Positions 43,169 through 52,548 of a stretch of DNA of 64,000 bases are shown piece after piece. How positions within the stretch are numbered: the first letter of the stretch is position 1; each line of letters opens with the position of its first letter. The notes beneath the pieces were generated by a model. It did not search any database and was not told the DNA's origin. It saw only the letters and a program-made list of their open reading frames with translations. The stretch is from Chitinophagales bacterium (GTDB lineage: Bacteria > Bacteroidota > Bacteroidia > Chitinophagales > Saprospiraceae): NCBI GenBank assembly GCA_017303475.1, contig JAFLBO010000030.1, forward strand, positions 1-64,000. Reading direction: 5' to 3'. Position numbers and translations under genes: made by a program.

Positions 43169-46021
43169 TCACACCGGCACCTTAACCATAAAATACTCGC
43201 TGGTTTCGGTCACAATGACGGGCTTGGCGCCAATGAGTTCGTACCGGTGAATCAAGCTTTGCAGGCCAAAATGGGTACTTGGCTCTGCTTTGATTTTCCG
43301 CTGGAGGTTGTTGCGCACCGTAATATACCCATCCTGTTCCGACAAAATCTCCACTACAAGGGGCTTGGAGGCAGATATGATATTATGCTTGACTGCATTT
43401 TCTACCAGAAGTTGCAAGCTCAGCGGCATGATCTGTCCTTTTGTCTCTCCCAGGTTCACCTGAAGCTGAAATCCTGTTTCGTAGCGCTTTTCCAGCAAAA
43501 AACAGAAGTCTTTTACCAGCAGCATCTCCTCTTTCAAGCTAATAAAATCGCGCTCCCGGTATGCCATAATGTTCCGATAGAAATCCGACAGGTGCTCCAC
43601 GTACTGTACCGCCGTTTTCGGATTCTCTTCAATGATGGTGATGAGCGTATTGAAACTATTGAACAGAAAATGCGGGTTGATCTGACTTTTCAGGGTCTCA
43701 AACTGCGCCTGCACCCGTTCGCGTTTCAAACCGGCCTCTTTCTGAAGTCGTGTTTCGCGGTTGTGAATTGTCCACCACAACAAACTGATTCCGGCCAGCA
43801 AACTGAGCAGCACAAACCACCATTGCTGCCAAAAAGGGCGCTCAATGAAAAACGTCCAACTGGCTTCTGGAACTTCCTCAAAATGCCCGTGCTCGCTGGT
43901 CTGAACCCGGAAGGTGTACTTGCCCGGCGGCAGATTGGGATAAGACGCCAGGTGATCCTTGGAAACCTTCCAGTCCGGGTCAAAACCCTCCAGTTTGTAC
44001 CGGTAACTTACCACATCCGGATCGGTGAACCACAGGCCGGAAAAATTGAAAATGAAATAGTTTTCGTTATAAGAAAAACGGTTTTGCTGCTGGAAATCAA
44101 TAGACTTCAATAAAACCGATACCGCAGTTATGCCCGGCTGGGGATCGTCCAGAAATGGCTCATCGTACGCCGCCGAACGCATAATGCCGTTAGGCATGCC
44201 CATCCAGACATTGCCGATGGCGTCTGTACAAAGTGCATTCAGGTTAATGCCCGCAGCTGCAGCAGCGCAAAACATCACATGGTTTTTACGCCTCGGATTC
44301 AACAGGTCGAACCCATCCTCATACGCAATGTGTACGAGCCCGTTTCCATCTACCGCCAAACCGGTAATTTGCTGACTATGCAACCCGTTTTCAATGGTAA
44401 AATGCTGATAATCAGTATTATTGAAGCTGAACAGGCCTTCCCGGTCGGTACTGAACCAGATCTGGCCATCCGGGGCCTCCACTATGCTGTACACGGTTTT
44501 AATGACCGTGCCGTTGATCTCTGTGATGAACCTCAGAACACCGTTTTCCAGCACCGCCAGTCCTTTGCCATCCGTACCAAACCACACCCGACCCTGCCGG
44601 TCGGTGAGAACCTTGTACACATAACTGGTGCCCAGGGCCGTTTGTACCTGCACCTCGCCCTTGCCCTCGGCGCCAATGGCCATTACTCCTCCCAGGGTAG
44701 CCAGCCAAACCTCCGTGCCCCGTCCGCCAATGTTCAGTACGCTGCCATTGATTAATCCGTTGCGTTCGTTCAGTTGCCGACGCACCCGCCCCCCGGCGTC
44801 CAGCACAGCCACTCCGTTGCCGAAAGTGCCTGCCCAAACCTCGCCGGAGGCCGATTCCCATAAGGATATAACATTGTCTGCCAATACCTTGCGGAACGGG
44901 CCGCTGGGCTTATCCTGTAAATAAAGCCCGTCCTGACAACCCGCCCAGCAGCGTCGTTGACGGTCTGACAGCAGTGTTTGCACCGCCGAAATGCCTGGTT
45001 GCCAGATTCCGAACCGCACTTCTGCCACATACAGTTGGCCCTTATCCATCACGCTCCAAAGCAAGCCCTCGCGGTCTTTCCACAGGGCATGTGTTTTGGT
45101 ATGGCGCAGCGGATGGTTGTCGGGTAGCGGCATAGCGCCCTGGTGGTGCAGCTCCACCCGAATCAATCCTTCCCGGGTAGTGCCTACCCAGGCTTCTTTG
45201 CTGCCAAACACCGTCAGGGCACTGATTTCCCCGTATGCCCAGTTGGGCGTGGTAAATGTCGGACGGAGTGTTTGGGCGTCCATGCGGGCAATGCCCATTT
45301 CCTGGGTTCCAATCCAGATATTGCCCTGGAGGTCTGTACTCAGGCAGGTTATGATTTCATCGGGTAGCCCGTTTTCGCTGCCGATGTGTTGCACCTGTTT
45401 TTGGCCATTGCCGCTCATTTGGCAGAGGTTGATGCCGGCATCGGTGGCAGCCCAGATGCGTCCCTGCGCATCGCAGGCCAGCGCGTACAGGTCGAGGCTG
45501 CTCATGCCATCTTCCAGGCCAAACTGATAGAGTCGGTTGTTTTTCCACACATAGAGTCCTTCGCCGTAGGTAGCCATCCAGAGTGCGCCGGATGGATCGG
45601 CGGTAATGGCGCTGATTTTCTGTTGCGGCAGACCTTCCTCTATTTGCCACAGACTAAGGCTGGGGGCAAATTTCTTTTCCGCTTCGGCATCGCCGGTGAG
45701 GGCTGGAATGAAATTGCCGGTGGTGGGAATCCGTCCGATGGCGCCATTGCTGAAGCCAGCCCAGATCATACCGTTCCATTCATACAAGGCGCTAACCGTG
45801 GCTTGCCGGAAGGTATCGGCCAGCTGGATGCGTTGAAAATGCAGGCCATCGTACCGGAACAAGCCATTTTGTGCGCCACACCAGATCCAGCCTCGGGAAT
45901 CCTGCATTACGGTAGTCATTTTGGCATTGCCCAGTTCGTGTCCCTGCTGAAGTCGGAACATAGGCGTTTGTGCCCCAAGCGGGCTGCCAAAGCATAACAG
46001 AAGGATCAGGATTCTATACAC
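43169..46021 (-). CDS. Two-component propeller sensor histidine kinase (LytS-like)
   Basis: 950 residues. A signal peptide (about 1-17) is followed by two-component-regulator propeller repeats (about 25-600, units such as GRIWAATDAGINLC, GNIWIGTQEMGIARMD and GQIWFSTDREGLFSF). A Y_Y_Y domain follows (about 660-730, YKLEGFDPDW), then one membrane helix (about 735-760) and a His_kinase region with His784 (QINPHFLFNSFN) and a HATPase end (LLVENAVKHN). It lacks the AraC or receiver fusions of hybrid systems; the LytTR regulator downstream receives the phosphate. Such sensors often read polysaccharide breakdown products; no polysaccharide locus is seen here. Preceded by YceI with a 6-bp gap. Confidence 0.93.
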   Translation of the reverse strand: MYRILILLLCFGSPLGAQTPMFRLQQGHELGNAKMTTVMQDSRGWIWCGAQNGLFRYDGLHFQRIQLADTFRQATVSALYEWNGMIWAGFSNGAIGRIPTTGNFIPALTGDAEAEKKFAPSLSLWQIEEGLPQQKISAITADPSGALWMATYGEGLYVWKNNRLYQFGLEDGMSSLDLYALACDAQGRIWAATDAGINLCQMSGNGQKQVQHIGSENGLPDEIITCLSTDLQGNIWIGTQEMGIARMDAQTLRPTFTTPNWAYGEISALTVFGSKEAWVGTTREGLIRVELHHQGAMPLPDNHPLRHTKTHALWKDREGLLWSVMDKGQLYVAEVRFGIWQPGISAVQTLLSDRQRRCWAGCQDGLYLQDKPSGPFRKVLADNVISLWESASGEVWAGTFGNGVAVLDAGGRVRRQLNERNGLINGSVLNIGGRGTEVWLATLGGVMAIGAEGKGEVQVQTALGTSYVYKVLTDRQGRVWFGTDGKGLAVLENGVLRFITEINGTVIKTVYSIVEAPDGQIWFSTDREGLFSFNNTDYQHFTIENGLHSQQITGLAVDGNGLVHIAYEDGFDLLNPRRKNHVMFCAAAAAGINLNALCTDAIGNVWMGMPNGIMRSAAYDEPFLDDPQPGITAVSVLLKSIDFQQQNRFSYNENYFIFNFSGLWFTDPDVVSYRYKLEGFDPDWKVSKDHLASYPNLPPGKYTFRVQTSEHGHFEEVPEASWTFFIERPFWQQWWFVLLSLLAGISLLWWTIHNRETRLQKEAGLKRERVQAQFETLKSQINPHFLFNSFNTLITIIEENPKTAVQYVEHLSDFYRNIMAYRERDFISLKEEMLLVKDFCFLLEKRYETGFQLQVNLGETKGQIMPLSLQLLVENAVKHNIISASKPLVVEILSEQDGYITVRNNLQRKIKAEPSTHFGLQSLIHRYELIGAKPVIVTETSEYFMVKVPV

Positions 46022-46027
46022 GGTGTA

Positions 46028-46567
46028 TTAGTTTTGCAAAACGGCATCTATGTTGACGGTTATTTCTTCAGCAATTTTTTGATGAACAATTTGTGGAATA
46101 TGGATATCATGATCGGCTAGTAAAACAGTGAATTGGGCTTTAACGCGGATTTTATTACCGGTAATTTCCACATCGCTGCGGATAATGCGTTCCTGTTCTA
46201 CGCCATGGATATTGAGTTTGCCTTTGGCCCGCACGCTGTGTTTGCCATTTGTGGAAAAATCCAGTGGTTCAATGATTTTCCCGGTAAAATTGATGCGCGG
46301 GTATTTGCTGTTTTCCATATAGTTTTCGTTGAAATGCTCCAGTTGCAGCGGACTATTGAATCCGGTAAAGGAGGCTGTTTCTACCGACCAGGCGAAGCTG
46401 CGGTTGCTGGGGTCGATGGCGCCGCGCAGTTTGGTGCTGGTGGCTTCGATGGATTCCAGAGCGGCTTTGGAGTGAAAATAAACCTTGCCGTTGTTGCATC
46501 GATAATGGCCATCTGCGGGGGAATACAAAGGGGCCCAAAAGGCTATAATTTGGAAGAGCAGAAACAT
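46028..46567 (-). CDS. YceI family protein
   Basis: 179 residues, a beta-barrel isoprenoid-binding family in the periplasm. A short signal-like N-terminus (MFLLFQIIAFWAPLYSPADG) is followed by NGKVYFHSKAALESIEATS, FAWSVETASFTGFNSPLQLEHFNENYMENSKYPRI and the KGKLNIHGVEQERIIRSDVEI strand, all typical of YceI. It lies 6 bp before the propeller kinase and is probably co-transcribed, so it may supply or report the signal. Confidence 0.87.
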   Translation of the reverse strand: MFLLFQIIAFWAPLYSPADGHYRCNNGKVYFHSKAALESIEATSTKLRGAIDPSNRSFAWSVETASFTGFNSPLQLEHFNENYMENSKYPRINFTGKIIEPLDFSTNGKHSVRAKGKLNIHGVEQERIIRSDVEITGNKIRVKAQFTVLLADHDIHIPQIVHQKIAEEITVNIDAVLQN

Positions 46568-46663
46568 GGTATGGAGTTGGTGGCGGGTAAAAGTACAACC
46601 GGGAGCCCGCTAGTGGCGTAAAAACAATGACTGAACGGGGAAAAAAGCAGGCTGAATGAGGGA

Positions 46664-48118
46664 TTATGGATTTTTTAAACTCTCGGCCTTTTCTTTTAAC
46701 CAGAGCCATTCAACAGCATGTTTTTTTTCTCTTACACGCTTAATCATGGTGTCTGCACGCTTTTTGTCTCCGGGAATAGAGTCAGTCAACTGTGTTAGTA
46801 AATTGAGAAATTCTGAATTGACTTTCTTTATTTTATCTGAAAGTAATTTAGAGGATGTTCGGCTTAAAAACATTTTAAAAGAGTCAATTCTGTAAGATAA
46901 TAAATCGGACTTTGTTTCATAAAGAGCCATTAATTCTATTCTTTTTCCAAGTAGTAGATAATCGTTAAATAAAAAATGCTGAGGTAAGATTGATAAACTT
47001 TTATTGAAATCTCGAAGATGAAAGTAATAACGAGAAAGGTTAAGTCTGTAGATTGATTTGTCATCGGTTTCTCCAAAAATTTTATCTTTGTTCTCTTCAA
47101 TAAAGGCAAAGGCCCAATCAAACTCTTTGCAGATCAAGGCATTTTCTGTAATTGCGAAGAACCTACTGGGTGAAAGTTTTCCTTCATAAAACAAGAGTTT
47201 GTTTTGAAGATTCTCTTTGTAAAGGGAAAACAAGAATTGGTATAGTTCCAATCTTTCAGGCTCTTGCATGATCAATAAAATGCAAAAATTGCGCAAATAA
47301 GTATAAAACTCTTGCAAGCTTTCCCAATCCAGTTGATGTTCATTGCGTTTAATAGCAGAGGCAATGATTTCAATTTCCTGAAATGTAAATGTCTCTTTTT
47401 GCAATAGGTCTAGAATAAGGTAATTAATGGATAAAGTAGGGGATTCTGTTAATAGATAGGCTGGTACTTTTTGAATAGCAAGATTGAAGTCTATTACCTC
47501 TGATGGTTGTAGAGTAGTAACTTTTTGCTGTAAAATAAACCTGTTTAGTAAAGCTACCCTTCGCGATTGGTAAAAACCTTCAACAGCAGCCAATAAATTG
47601 GATATATTTACATCCCCCTTCTTTTTATTAGAAATACTTTCCAGGTAGTGTACCCTGAACTCAATATGGAACTGCCTAAGATAATAGTTAAAATCTTTAT
47701 TCGTATTAGCTTGCTGAGTTTTCCGTAATTTGCTGAGTATTTGAAGTGCTTTATCTTCCAACTTCCGCTCTCTTAGAATATCGAAAAAGTCTAAATTTTG
47801 ATAAAATTCGTTTTCTTCTCGCAAAAAATGTTTAGTTATGAGAAAATTTTTAACACATTTTGCGGTGTAATGCATAACTTTCTCAATCTTTCCTTCAATA
47901 TATGAGTCTTTAGGGAATATTTGAAAAAACAACTCTTGTTTGTTGATTAAATTGGAAGATCCAGCTTTAATTTGTTTGTGACAAATGCCAAGCAAAAGTG
48001 AAATTTGGGCTTTGTATTTGAGGTCATTTAAAAGATTTAGCTCGCAAAATTGATAAAGCTGGCCAAATTCTTCCTCGTTTACGGCTCTTAGAAGAGAAAT
48101 CAGGTAACTGTCTTCCAT
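46664..48118 (-). CDS. 484-residue helical protein, unrecognised
   Basis: No signal peptide or membrane segment; a predicted helical, TPR- or HAT-like soluble protein rich in Leu, Lys, Phe and Asn. Segments include FPKDSYIEGKIEKVMHYTAK, FHIEFRVHYLESISNKKKGD and LYQFLFSLYKENLQNKLLFYEG. It is AT-richer than the YceI-LytTR block and similar in composition to the secreted cluster to its right. It is transcribed divergently from the T9SS gene at 48222 with only 103 bp between, including the shared regulatory element. It may be a regulator or intracellular partner of that cluster, but nothing in the sequence proves this. Confidence 0.7.
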   Translation of the reverse strand: MEDSYLISLLRAVNEEEFGQLYQFCELNLLNDLKYKAQISLLLGICHKQIKAGSSNLINKQELFFQIFPKDSYIEGKIEKVMHYTAKCVKNFLITKHFLREENEFYQNLDFFDILRERKLEDKALQILSKLRKTQQANTNKDFNYYLRQFHIEFRVHYLESISNKKKGDVNISNLLAAVEGFYQSRRVALLNRFILQQKVTTLQPSEVIDFNLAIQKVPAYLLTESPTLSINYLILDLLQKETFTFQEIEIIASAIKRNEHQLDWESLQEFYTYLRNFCILLIMQEPERLELYQFLFSLYKENLQNKLLFYEGKLSPSRFFAITENALICKEFDWAFAFIEENKDKIFGETDDKSIYRLNLSRYYFHLRDFNKSLSILPQHFLFNDYLLLGKRIELMALYETKSDLLSYRIDSFKMFLSRTSSKLLSDKIKKVNSEFLNLLTQLTDSIPGDKKRADTMIKRVREKKHAVEWLWLKEKAESLKNP

Positions 48119-48127
48119 ATTTTCCTG

Positions 48128-48193
48128 GTGAAAAAGTCTCCAAAAGTGTTACATTTTTTGAAAGGCTAATGTACTTACATTTGCCACACGTTT
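48128..48193 (+). promoter_or_regulatory. Promoter element shared with 54190-54257
   Basis: GGTGAAAAAGTCTCCAAAAG and GTGTTA, then TTTTTTG, TACATTTG (48176-48183) and CCACACGTTTAACAAAA, precede the gene at 48222. A close copy occurs at 54190-54257 before 54280. TACATTTG fits the -7 box TAnnTTTG, with TTTG 15 bp upstream, a shorter spacer than usual. The conserved CTCCAAAAGTGTTA box is a candidate operator for both transcripts. Confidence 0.6.
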
Positions 48194-48221
48194 AACAAAA
48201 TATCAAAATCCTGGCATTATT

Positions 48222-49367
48222 ATGGCAAAAATCTTCAATTCGGTGCACTTTATGTGCGTTTTCTTGTTAATCTGTATTGGTCAATCAATGGCTATGGTTA
48301 AGGCGCCTCAAAGCCTAGCGATAGCATCGAGCTGTACTCTTCCACCAGTACAGAATCTCCATGTAACTTCGAGAGGTCATGGATTCGTATCATTGGCATG
48401 GACTCCCAATTTTTTAGAAGATGAGTATACACTTACCTATTTCAAGAAAAATGAGAATCTGGAATGGGTACCGGTTGATACCATATTTGACGTATCAAAT
48501 CAGACTTACACTATTTGGGGTATCGATCAAAGTACAGATTTATTGATTCATTTGGCAACCAATTGTTCACCAATGGTGCCAAGTACCACTCCTGCTGTTT
48601 TGGAATTGCCAAAAATTATCTTAGATTTGGTTGTTGGAGGAAGGATTCCAGTTAATCCTGTCCCTGTATCCGATTGTTCAAATATCAATTTAGAACAGCA
48701 TTGGCTTGGATTTAAAGTCTCTAAAAACAATACAAGTATTTTTAGTTTATTTGAGGTGGTTTTGGTTGATGAGGTTTTCAAAATAAAAAGGGTTCAGAAT
48801 TCAAATACAATAGTAGCAGTAGATGGGACCAATTCTTTCCCCATTATTCCTTCTGATTTGTACAAAATATCTGGAAGTAGACACAGGGTGCGAGATTTAT
48901 CAGTAAATGACCCGATATTGTCTACTGTTGGTTATGTTGAGTATAACATATTATATAATCTGTATGGTATTCCGATAGGAGCTGGTTGGTGTATTGATTC
49001 AGATAGTGACCCTTCTTGGAAATCAGAATATACTTTTACTGCTATGAAGGCAGACCAAACTGTGATAATCCCTCCTGGTGGAAGTGGTACAGGTGGAGGA
49101 AGTGTTAATGGAGGGACATTAACAGACGTTCAAGTTGAGAACCCGTTTACTGATGGGATAAAAATTTTTGGATCAAAAAAAATGGGAGAAGGGTCATTTT
49201 TAGATGTAACGTTATTTGATATTAGTGGTAGCGAAATACAAATAAAAAAAATTGACTATGAAAATGATTATATAGAAATACCTGTTAATAATTTAAATAG
49301 AGGTTTTTACATCTTGCACATTAACCATGAAAGTGAAAATAGAGTTTTTAAACTTCAAAAACTATAA
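48222..49367 (+). CDS. Secreted FN3 protein with T9SS sorting domain
   Basis: 381 residues. The signal peptide (about 1-27) is followed by an FN3-like domain (about 40-120, LHVTSRGHGFVSLAWTPNF), then a beta-rich middle with Cys residues and a Gly-rich linker (about 285-300, GGSGTGGGSVNGG). The C-terminal type A sorting domain (about 305-381) has VTLFDISGSEIQIKK and LNRGFYILHIN. The linker likely separates the folded body from the sorting signal that T9SS cleaves. First gene of a plus-strand run; the shared promoter element is just upstream. Confidence 0.82.
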   Translation: MAKIFNSVHFMCVFLLICIGQSMAMVKAPQSLAIASSCTLPPVQNLHVTSRGHGFVSLAWTPNFLEDEYTLTYFKKNENLEWVPVDTIFDVSNQTYTIWGIDQSTDLLIHLATNCSPMVPSTTPAVLELPKIILDLVVGGRIPVNPVPVSDCSNINLEQHWLGFKVSKNNTSIFSLFEVVLVDEVFKIKRVQNSNTIVAVDGTNSFPIIPSDLYKISGSRHRVRDLSVNDPILSTVGYVEYNILYNLYGIPIGAGWCIDSDSDPSWKSEYTFTAMKADQTVIIPPGGSGTGGGSVNGGTLTDVQVENPFTDGIKIFGSKKMGEGSFLDVTLFDISGSEIQIKKIDYENDYIEIPVNNLNRGFYILHINHESENRVFKLQKL

Positions 49368-49403
49368 TTTCCTTTTCAATACAAATTTTTAAATACTTGA
49401 CAA

Positions 49404-50939
49404 ATGAGAAAAATAATTGTTTCTTTCTCAGCTCTCCTTTTTAGTTTACAACTAGTATCTGGTCAAATCATTTGGCAAAACACAATTGGCGGCAAAAAAT
49501 ATGATGAATGTGTTTCATTTCAAAAGACTCAGGACAAGGGGTTTATACTTGCCGCACAGTCCAATTCAGATGCTGGAGAAATTCATCAAAATTTGGGTGG
49601 CGCAGATATTGTATTGATCAAACTGGATAGTCTTGGCAATGTGAAATGGATAAAAAATTTTGGTGGCTCGGATCATGATTTGCCTTACGCAATTAAAGCT
49701 ACCAAGGATGGAGGTTTTATTGTGGTTGGGAATACAGCTTCAAATGATTTTGATGTAAATGGGAACCATGGCGGGCTAGATGCTTGGATATTTAAGGTAG
49801 ATGGTGATGGAGGCATACTCTGGCAAAGGTGTTTTGGAGGAACGAAGGACGATGAATTTAGAGATGTTATTCCAGATGCGGCTGGAGGGTTCCTCATTTG
49901 TGGATCTACCAGGTCATCTGACGGCGATATTACATTAAATCAAGGCGGATCTGATTATTGGGCTGTAAAACTGGACTCGGTTGGCAGCTTGGAGTGGTCC
50001 AAAACATATGGAGGTAACAGTCTGGATGATGCATGGGCTATTGAAGAAACCCATGATGGCGGGTATGTGATAGGTGGCGAAAGCTATTCCACCAATGGTG
50101 ATGTTTCTGGGAATAATGGCACCCAAGATGCCTGGTTAATAAAAATTAATTGGGAAGGAAAGATTATCTGGCAAAATTGTTTTGGTGGTATTGCCTGGGA
50201 AGGAATACGTGATATTATTTCAGCTGAAGAGGAGGGATTCATCATGACAGGATTTACGGCATCAAATAATGGTGATGTATCAGGCAACCATGGTGCTGAC
50301 GATGCCTGGTTGTTTAAAGTGGATGCATTTGGATCACTGCTTTGGCAAAGGCCCTTTGGAGGAAGTCAGCAGGACTTAGGTTTTGCTTTGTGTAAATCAA
50401 TCGATGGAGGATATTGGGCAGCATCTGTTTCTAGATCAAATGATGGAGATTTGACCAATAACAAAGGAAGTCAGGACGTTTGGATTTTCAAATTATCGGA
50501 GGAAGGAAGTTTGCTTTGGGAGCGATCTTTAGGGGGGAGTTTAATAGATTTTGCAAAGACGATTGAACTTAGCCATGATGGTAAATGTGTATTTGCGGGT
50601 TACACCAGATCTCAGAACGGAGATTTGTCAGGTCCAGTTGAGGAGGCTGATATTTGGGTAGTTAAACTTGATGAAAACGTTCCTTCTGCTACCACACAAG
50701 CAGATTATATTCCTCTTGAACTATACCCCAATCCTTCCCAACACCGGATTTTCCTTCAATTGCTCCTGGATGAACTGATGTACATCAGCATCACAGATTG
50801 GCAGGGCCGGGTGCTACAAACGGCCAGCATAAACGCCCACCAAAGTTTGGATATATCTGCCCTTCCTCCAGGCGCTTATGTGCTTTCAGCAACAGCGAAA
50901 TCTGGGCAGCTGTATGTGGGGAAGTTTGTGAAGGAGTGA
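49404..50939 (+). CDS. Repeat-rich T9SS secreted protein, paralog 1
   Basis: 511 residues. A signal peptide (about 1-20, ending VSG) is followed by about eight repeats of roughly 52 residues, with FGGSxxDE, TxDGGFIVVG, SNDGD(V/I) and DAWIFKVDxxGxxLWQ motifs, predicted to form a beta-propeller or stacked sheets. A T9SS sorting domain covers about 430-511. It is the most divergent of three tandem paralogs (49404, 50978, 52549), but its last 75 residues are nearly identical to theirs. Asp/Asn-rich loops may bind Ca2+. It is a likely adhesin or matrix component, without a proven ligand. Confidence 0.85.
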   Translation: MRKIIVSFSALLFSLQLVSGQIIWQNTIGGKKYDECVSFQKTQDKGFILAAQSNSDAGEIHQNLGGADIVLIKLDSLGNVKWIKNFGGSDHDLPYAIKATKDGGFIVVGNTASNDFDVNGNHGGLDAWIFKVDGDGGILWQRCFGGTKDDEFRDVIPDAAGGFLICGSTRSSDGDITLNQGGSDYWAVKLDSVGSLEWSKTYGGNSLDDAWAIEETHDGGYVIGGESYSTNGDVSGNNGTQDAWLIKINWEGKIIWQNCFGGIAWEGIRDIISAEEEGFIMTGFTASNNGDVSGNHGADDAWLFKVDAFGSLLWQRPFGGSQQDLGFALCKSIDGGYWAASVSRSNDGDLTNNKGSQDVWIFKLSEEGSLLWERSLGGSLIDFAKTIELSHDGKCVFAGYTRSQNGDLSGPVEEADIWVVKLDENVPSATTQADYIPLELYPNPSQHRIFLQLLLDELMYISITDWQGRVLQTASINAHQSLDISALPPGAYVLSATAKSGQLYVGKFVKE

Positions 50940-50977
50940 TAGAGATTTGATTATATTTACCTGTTATTTTGCCCAAA

Positions 50978-52510
50978 ATGATATCAAAACTGCTTCTGTT
51001 TTGTCTTTTGGTGCCCGCTTGTGCACTTTCCCAACCCACAATAGAATGGACTAAAGCCATTGGTGGTACTTCTGCTGACGAAATACACGCTATCCAGCTA
51101 ATACCAAATGGGCATTGTATGGTGGTTGGTTTCGGCCTCTCAAACAACGGTGATTTTTTGGGCAAATATGGCGTTAATGATATTTGGCTTGCCAAACTGG
51201 ATGCATCCGGCAACCTGGTTTGGAAACAAAATTATGGCGGGCTGAATGATGATCGGGCCTATGGGCTAAAATCCACCTCAGATGGTGGCTGGATAGTGGC
51301 AGGTAAAACAAGATCCAATAGTGTAGATGTGTCCGGAAATCACGGGGATTTTGATGCCTGGGTGGTGAGGCTTGACAGCCTGGGAAATATTATCTGGCAA
51401 AAATGCCTGGGGGGAAGTGGCGCGGATGAAGCTTGGAATGTTGTACAAGCTCCGGATGGCGGCTTTGTAGTGGTAGGAACTACGAACTCTACAGATGGAG
51501 ACATCACGGTCAATTACGGCATTGATGATGTTTGGGTAGCCAAGCTGGATGCTACCGGCAATTTGCTTTGGCAACGATCTTTTGGCGGTTCTGAATCAGA
51601 TGAAGGCCGGGCAATTTCCAATACGGATGATGGCGGATTTATCATTGCCGGCAGAACTTCCTCTGTGGATGGTCATATCACTCAAACCCAGGGTGGAATG
51701 GATTTTTGGGTGGTGAAGCTTAATTTTGAAGGGAAAAAGGAGTGGGATAAAAATTTTGGAGGCATCGGCATAGATTTCGCCGAAGATGTTCATCAAACCA
51801 GAGATGGCGGATTTATAGTGACAGGCGTGACCAGATCCAATAATGGACATGCAACTGGAAGCCATGGATTGTACGATATTTTGGTGGTAAAAACAGACAA
51901 AGATGGCGAGGTGGAATGGATTAAGGTGTTGGGAGGCAGCAATGAAGATACTGGACGATGTATCATTCAAACGAAGGATGATGGATATGCTGTTTGCGGC
52001 CAGGTACAATCCAGCGATGGGGATGCGATAGGAAATGATGGCTTGGCGGATGGCTGGGTGGTTAAGTTGAGCCCCTCCGGCGAACTGCAATGGCAAAAAT
52101 CTTTGGGTGGTACTCAGGATGAAAATTTTAATGCGATAATAGAAACCTCGGAAGGCGCCTTGATAATGGCTGGGCACGCCCGATCCACCAATGGAGATGT
52201 TACCGGAGTGCATGGCGAAACTGATTACTGGGTGGTCAAGTTAGGGGCAGACATGTCGGCTACATCAGCGCCCCTGCCGATCCCCCTGGAACTTTACCCC
52301 AATCCTTCCCAACACCGGATTTTCCTTCAATTGCCCGTGGATGAACTGATGTACATCAGCATCACAGATTGGCAGGGCCGGGTGCTACAAACGGCCAGCA
52401 TTTATGCCCACCAAAGTTTGGATATATCCGCCCTGCCTTCAGGGGCTTATATGCTTTCAGCAACAGCGAAATCTGGGCAGTTGTATGTGGGGAAGTTTGT
52501 GAAGGAGTAA
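50978..52510 (+). CDS. Repeat-rich T9SS secreted protein, paralog 2
   Basis: 510 residues from ATG 50978 (MISKLLLFCLLVPACALSQP); an in-frame TTG at 50969 is rejected because paralog 3 starts at the equivalent ATG. Same plan as its neighbours: eight repeats with GGSxADEAWNVVQAPDGGFVVVG, STDGDITVNYGIDD and VWVAKLDATGNLLWQ, then the sorting domain. The N-terminal sequence has a Cys in a lipobox-like PAC, but the T9SS tail argues for secretion. It shares its 5' leader (TTTGATTATATTTACCTG) and long near-identical segments with paralog 3. It is 38 bp after paralog 1. Confidence 0.87.
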   Translation: MISKLLLFCLLVPACALSQPTIEWTKAIGGTSADEIHAIQLIPNGHCMVVGFGLSNNGDFLGKYGVNDIWLAKLDASGNLVWKQNYGGLNDDRAYGLKSTSDGGWIVAGKTRSNSVDVSGNHGDFDAWVVRLDSLGNIIWQKCLGGSGADEAWNVVQAPDGGFVVVGTTNSTDGDITVNYGIDDVWVAKLDATGNLLWQRSFGGSESDEGRAISNTDDGGFIIAGRTSSVDGHITQTQGGMDFWVVKLNFEGKKEWDKNFGGIGIDFAEDVHQTRDGGFIVTGVTRSNNGHATGSHGLYDILVVKTDKDGEVEWIKVLGGSNEDTGRCIIQTKDDGYAVCGQVQSSDGDAIGNDGLADGWVVKLSPSGELQWQKSLGGTQDENFNAIIETSEGALIMAGHARSTNGDVTGVHGETDYWVVKLGADMSATSAPLPIPLELYPNPSQHRIFLQLPVDELMYISITDWQGRVLQTASIYAHQSLDISALPSGAYMLSATAKSGQLYVGKFVKE

Positions 52511-52548
52511 TAGAGATTTGATTATATTTACCTGTTATTTTATCCAAA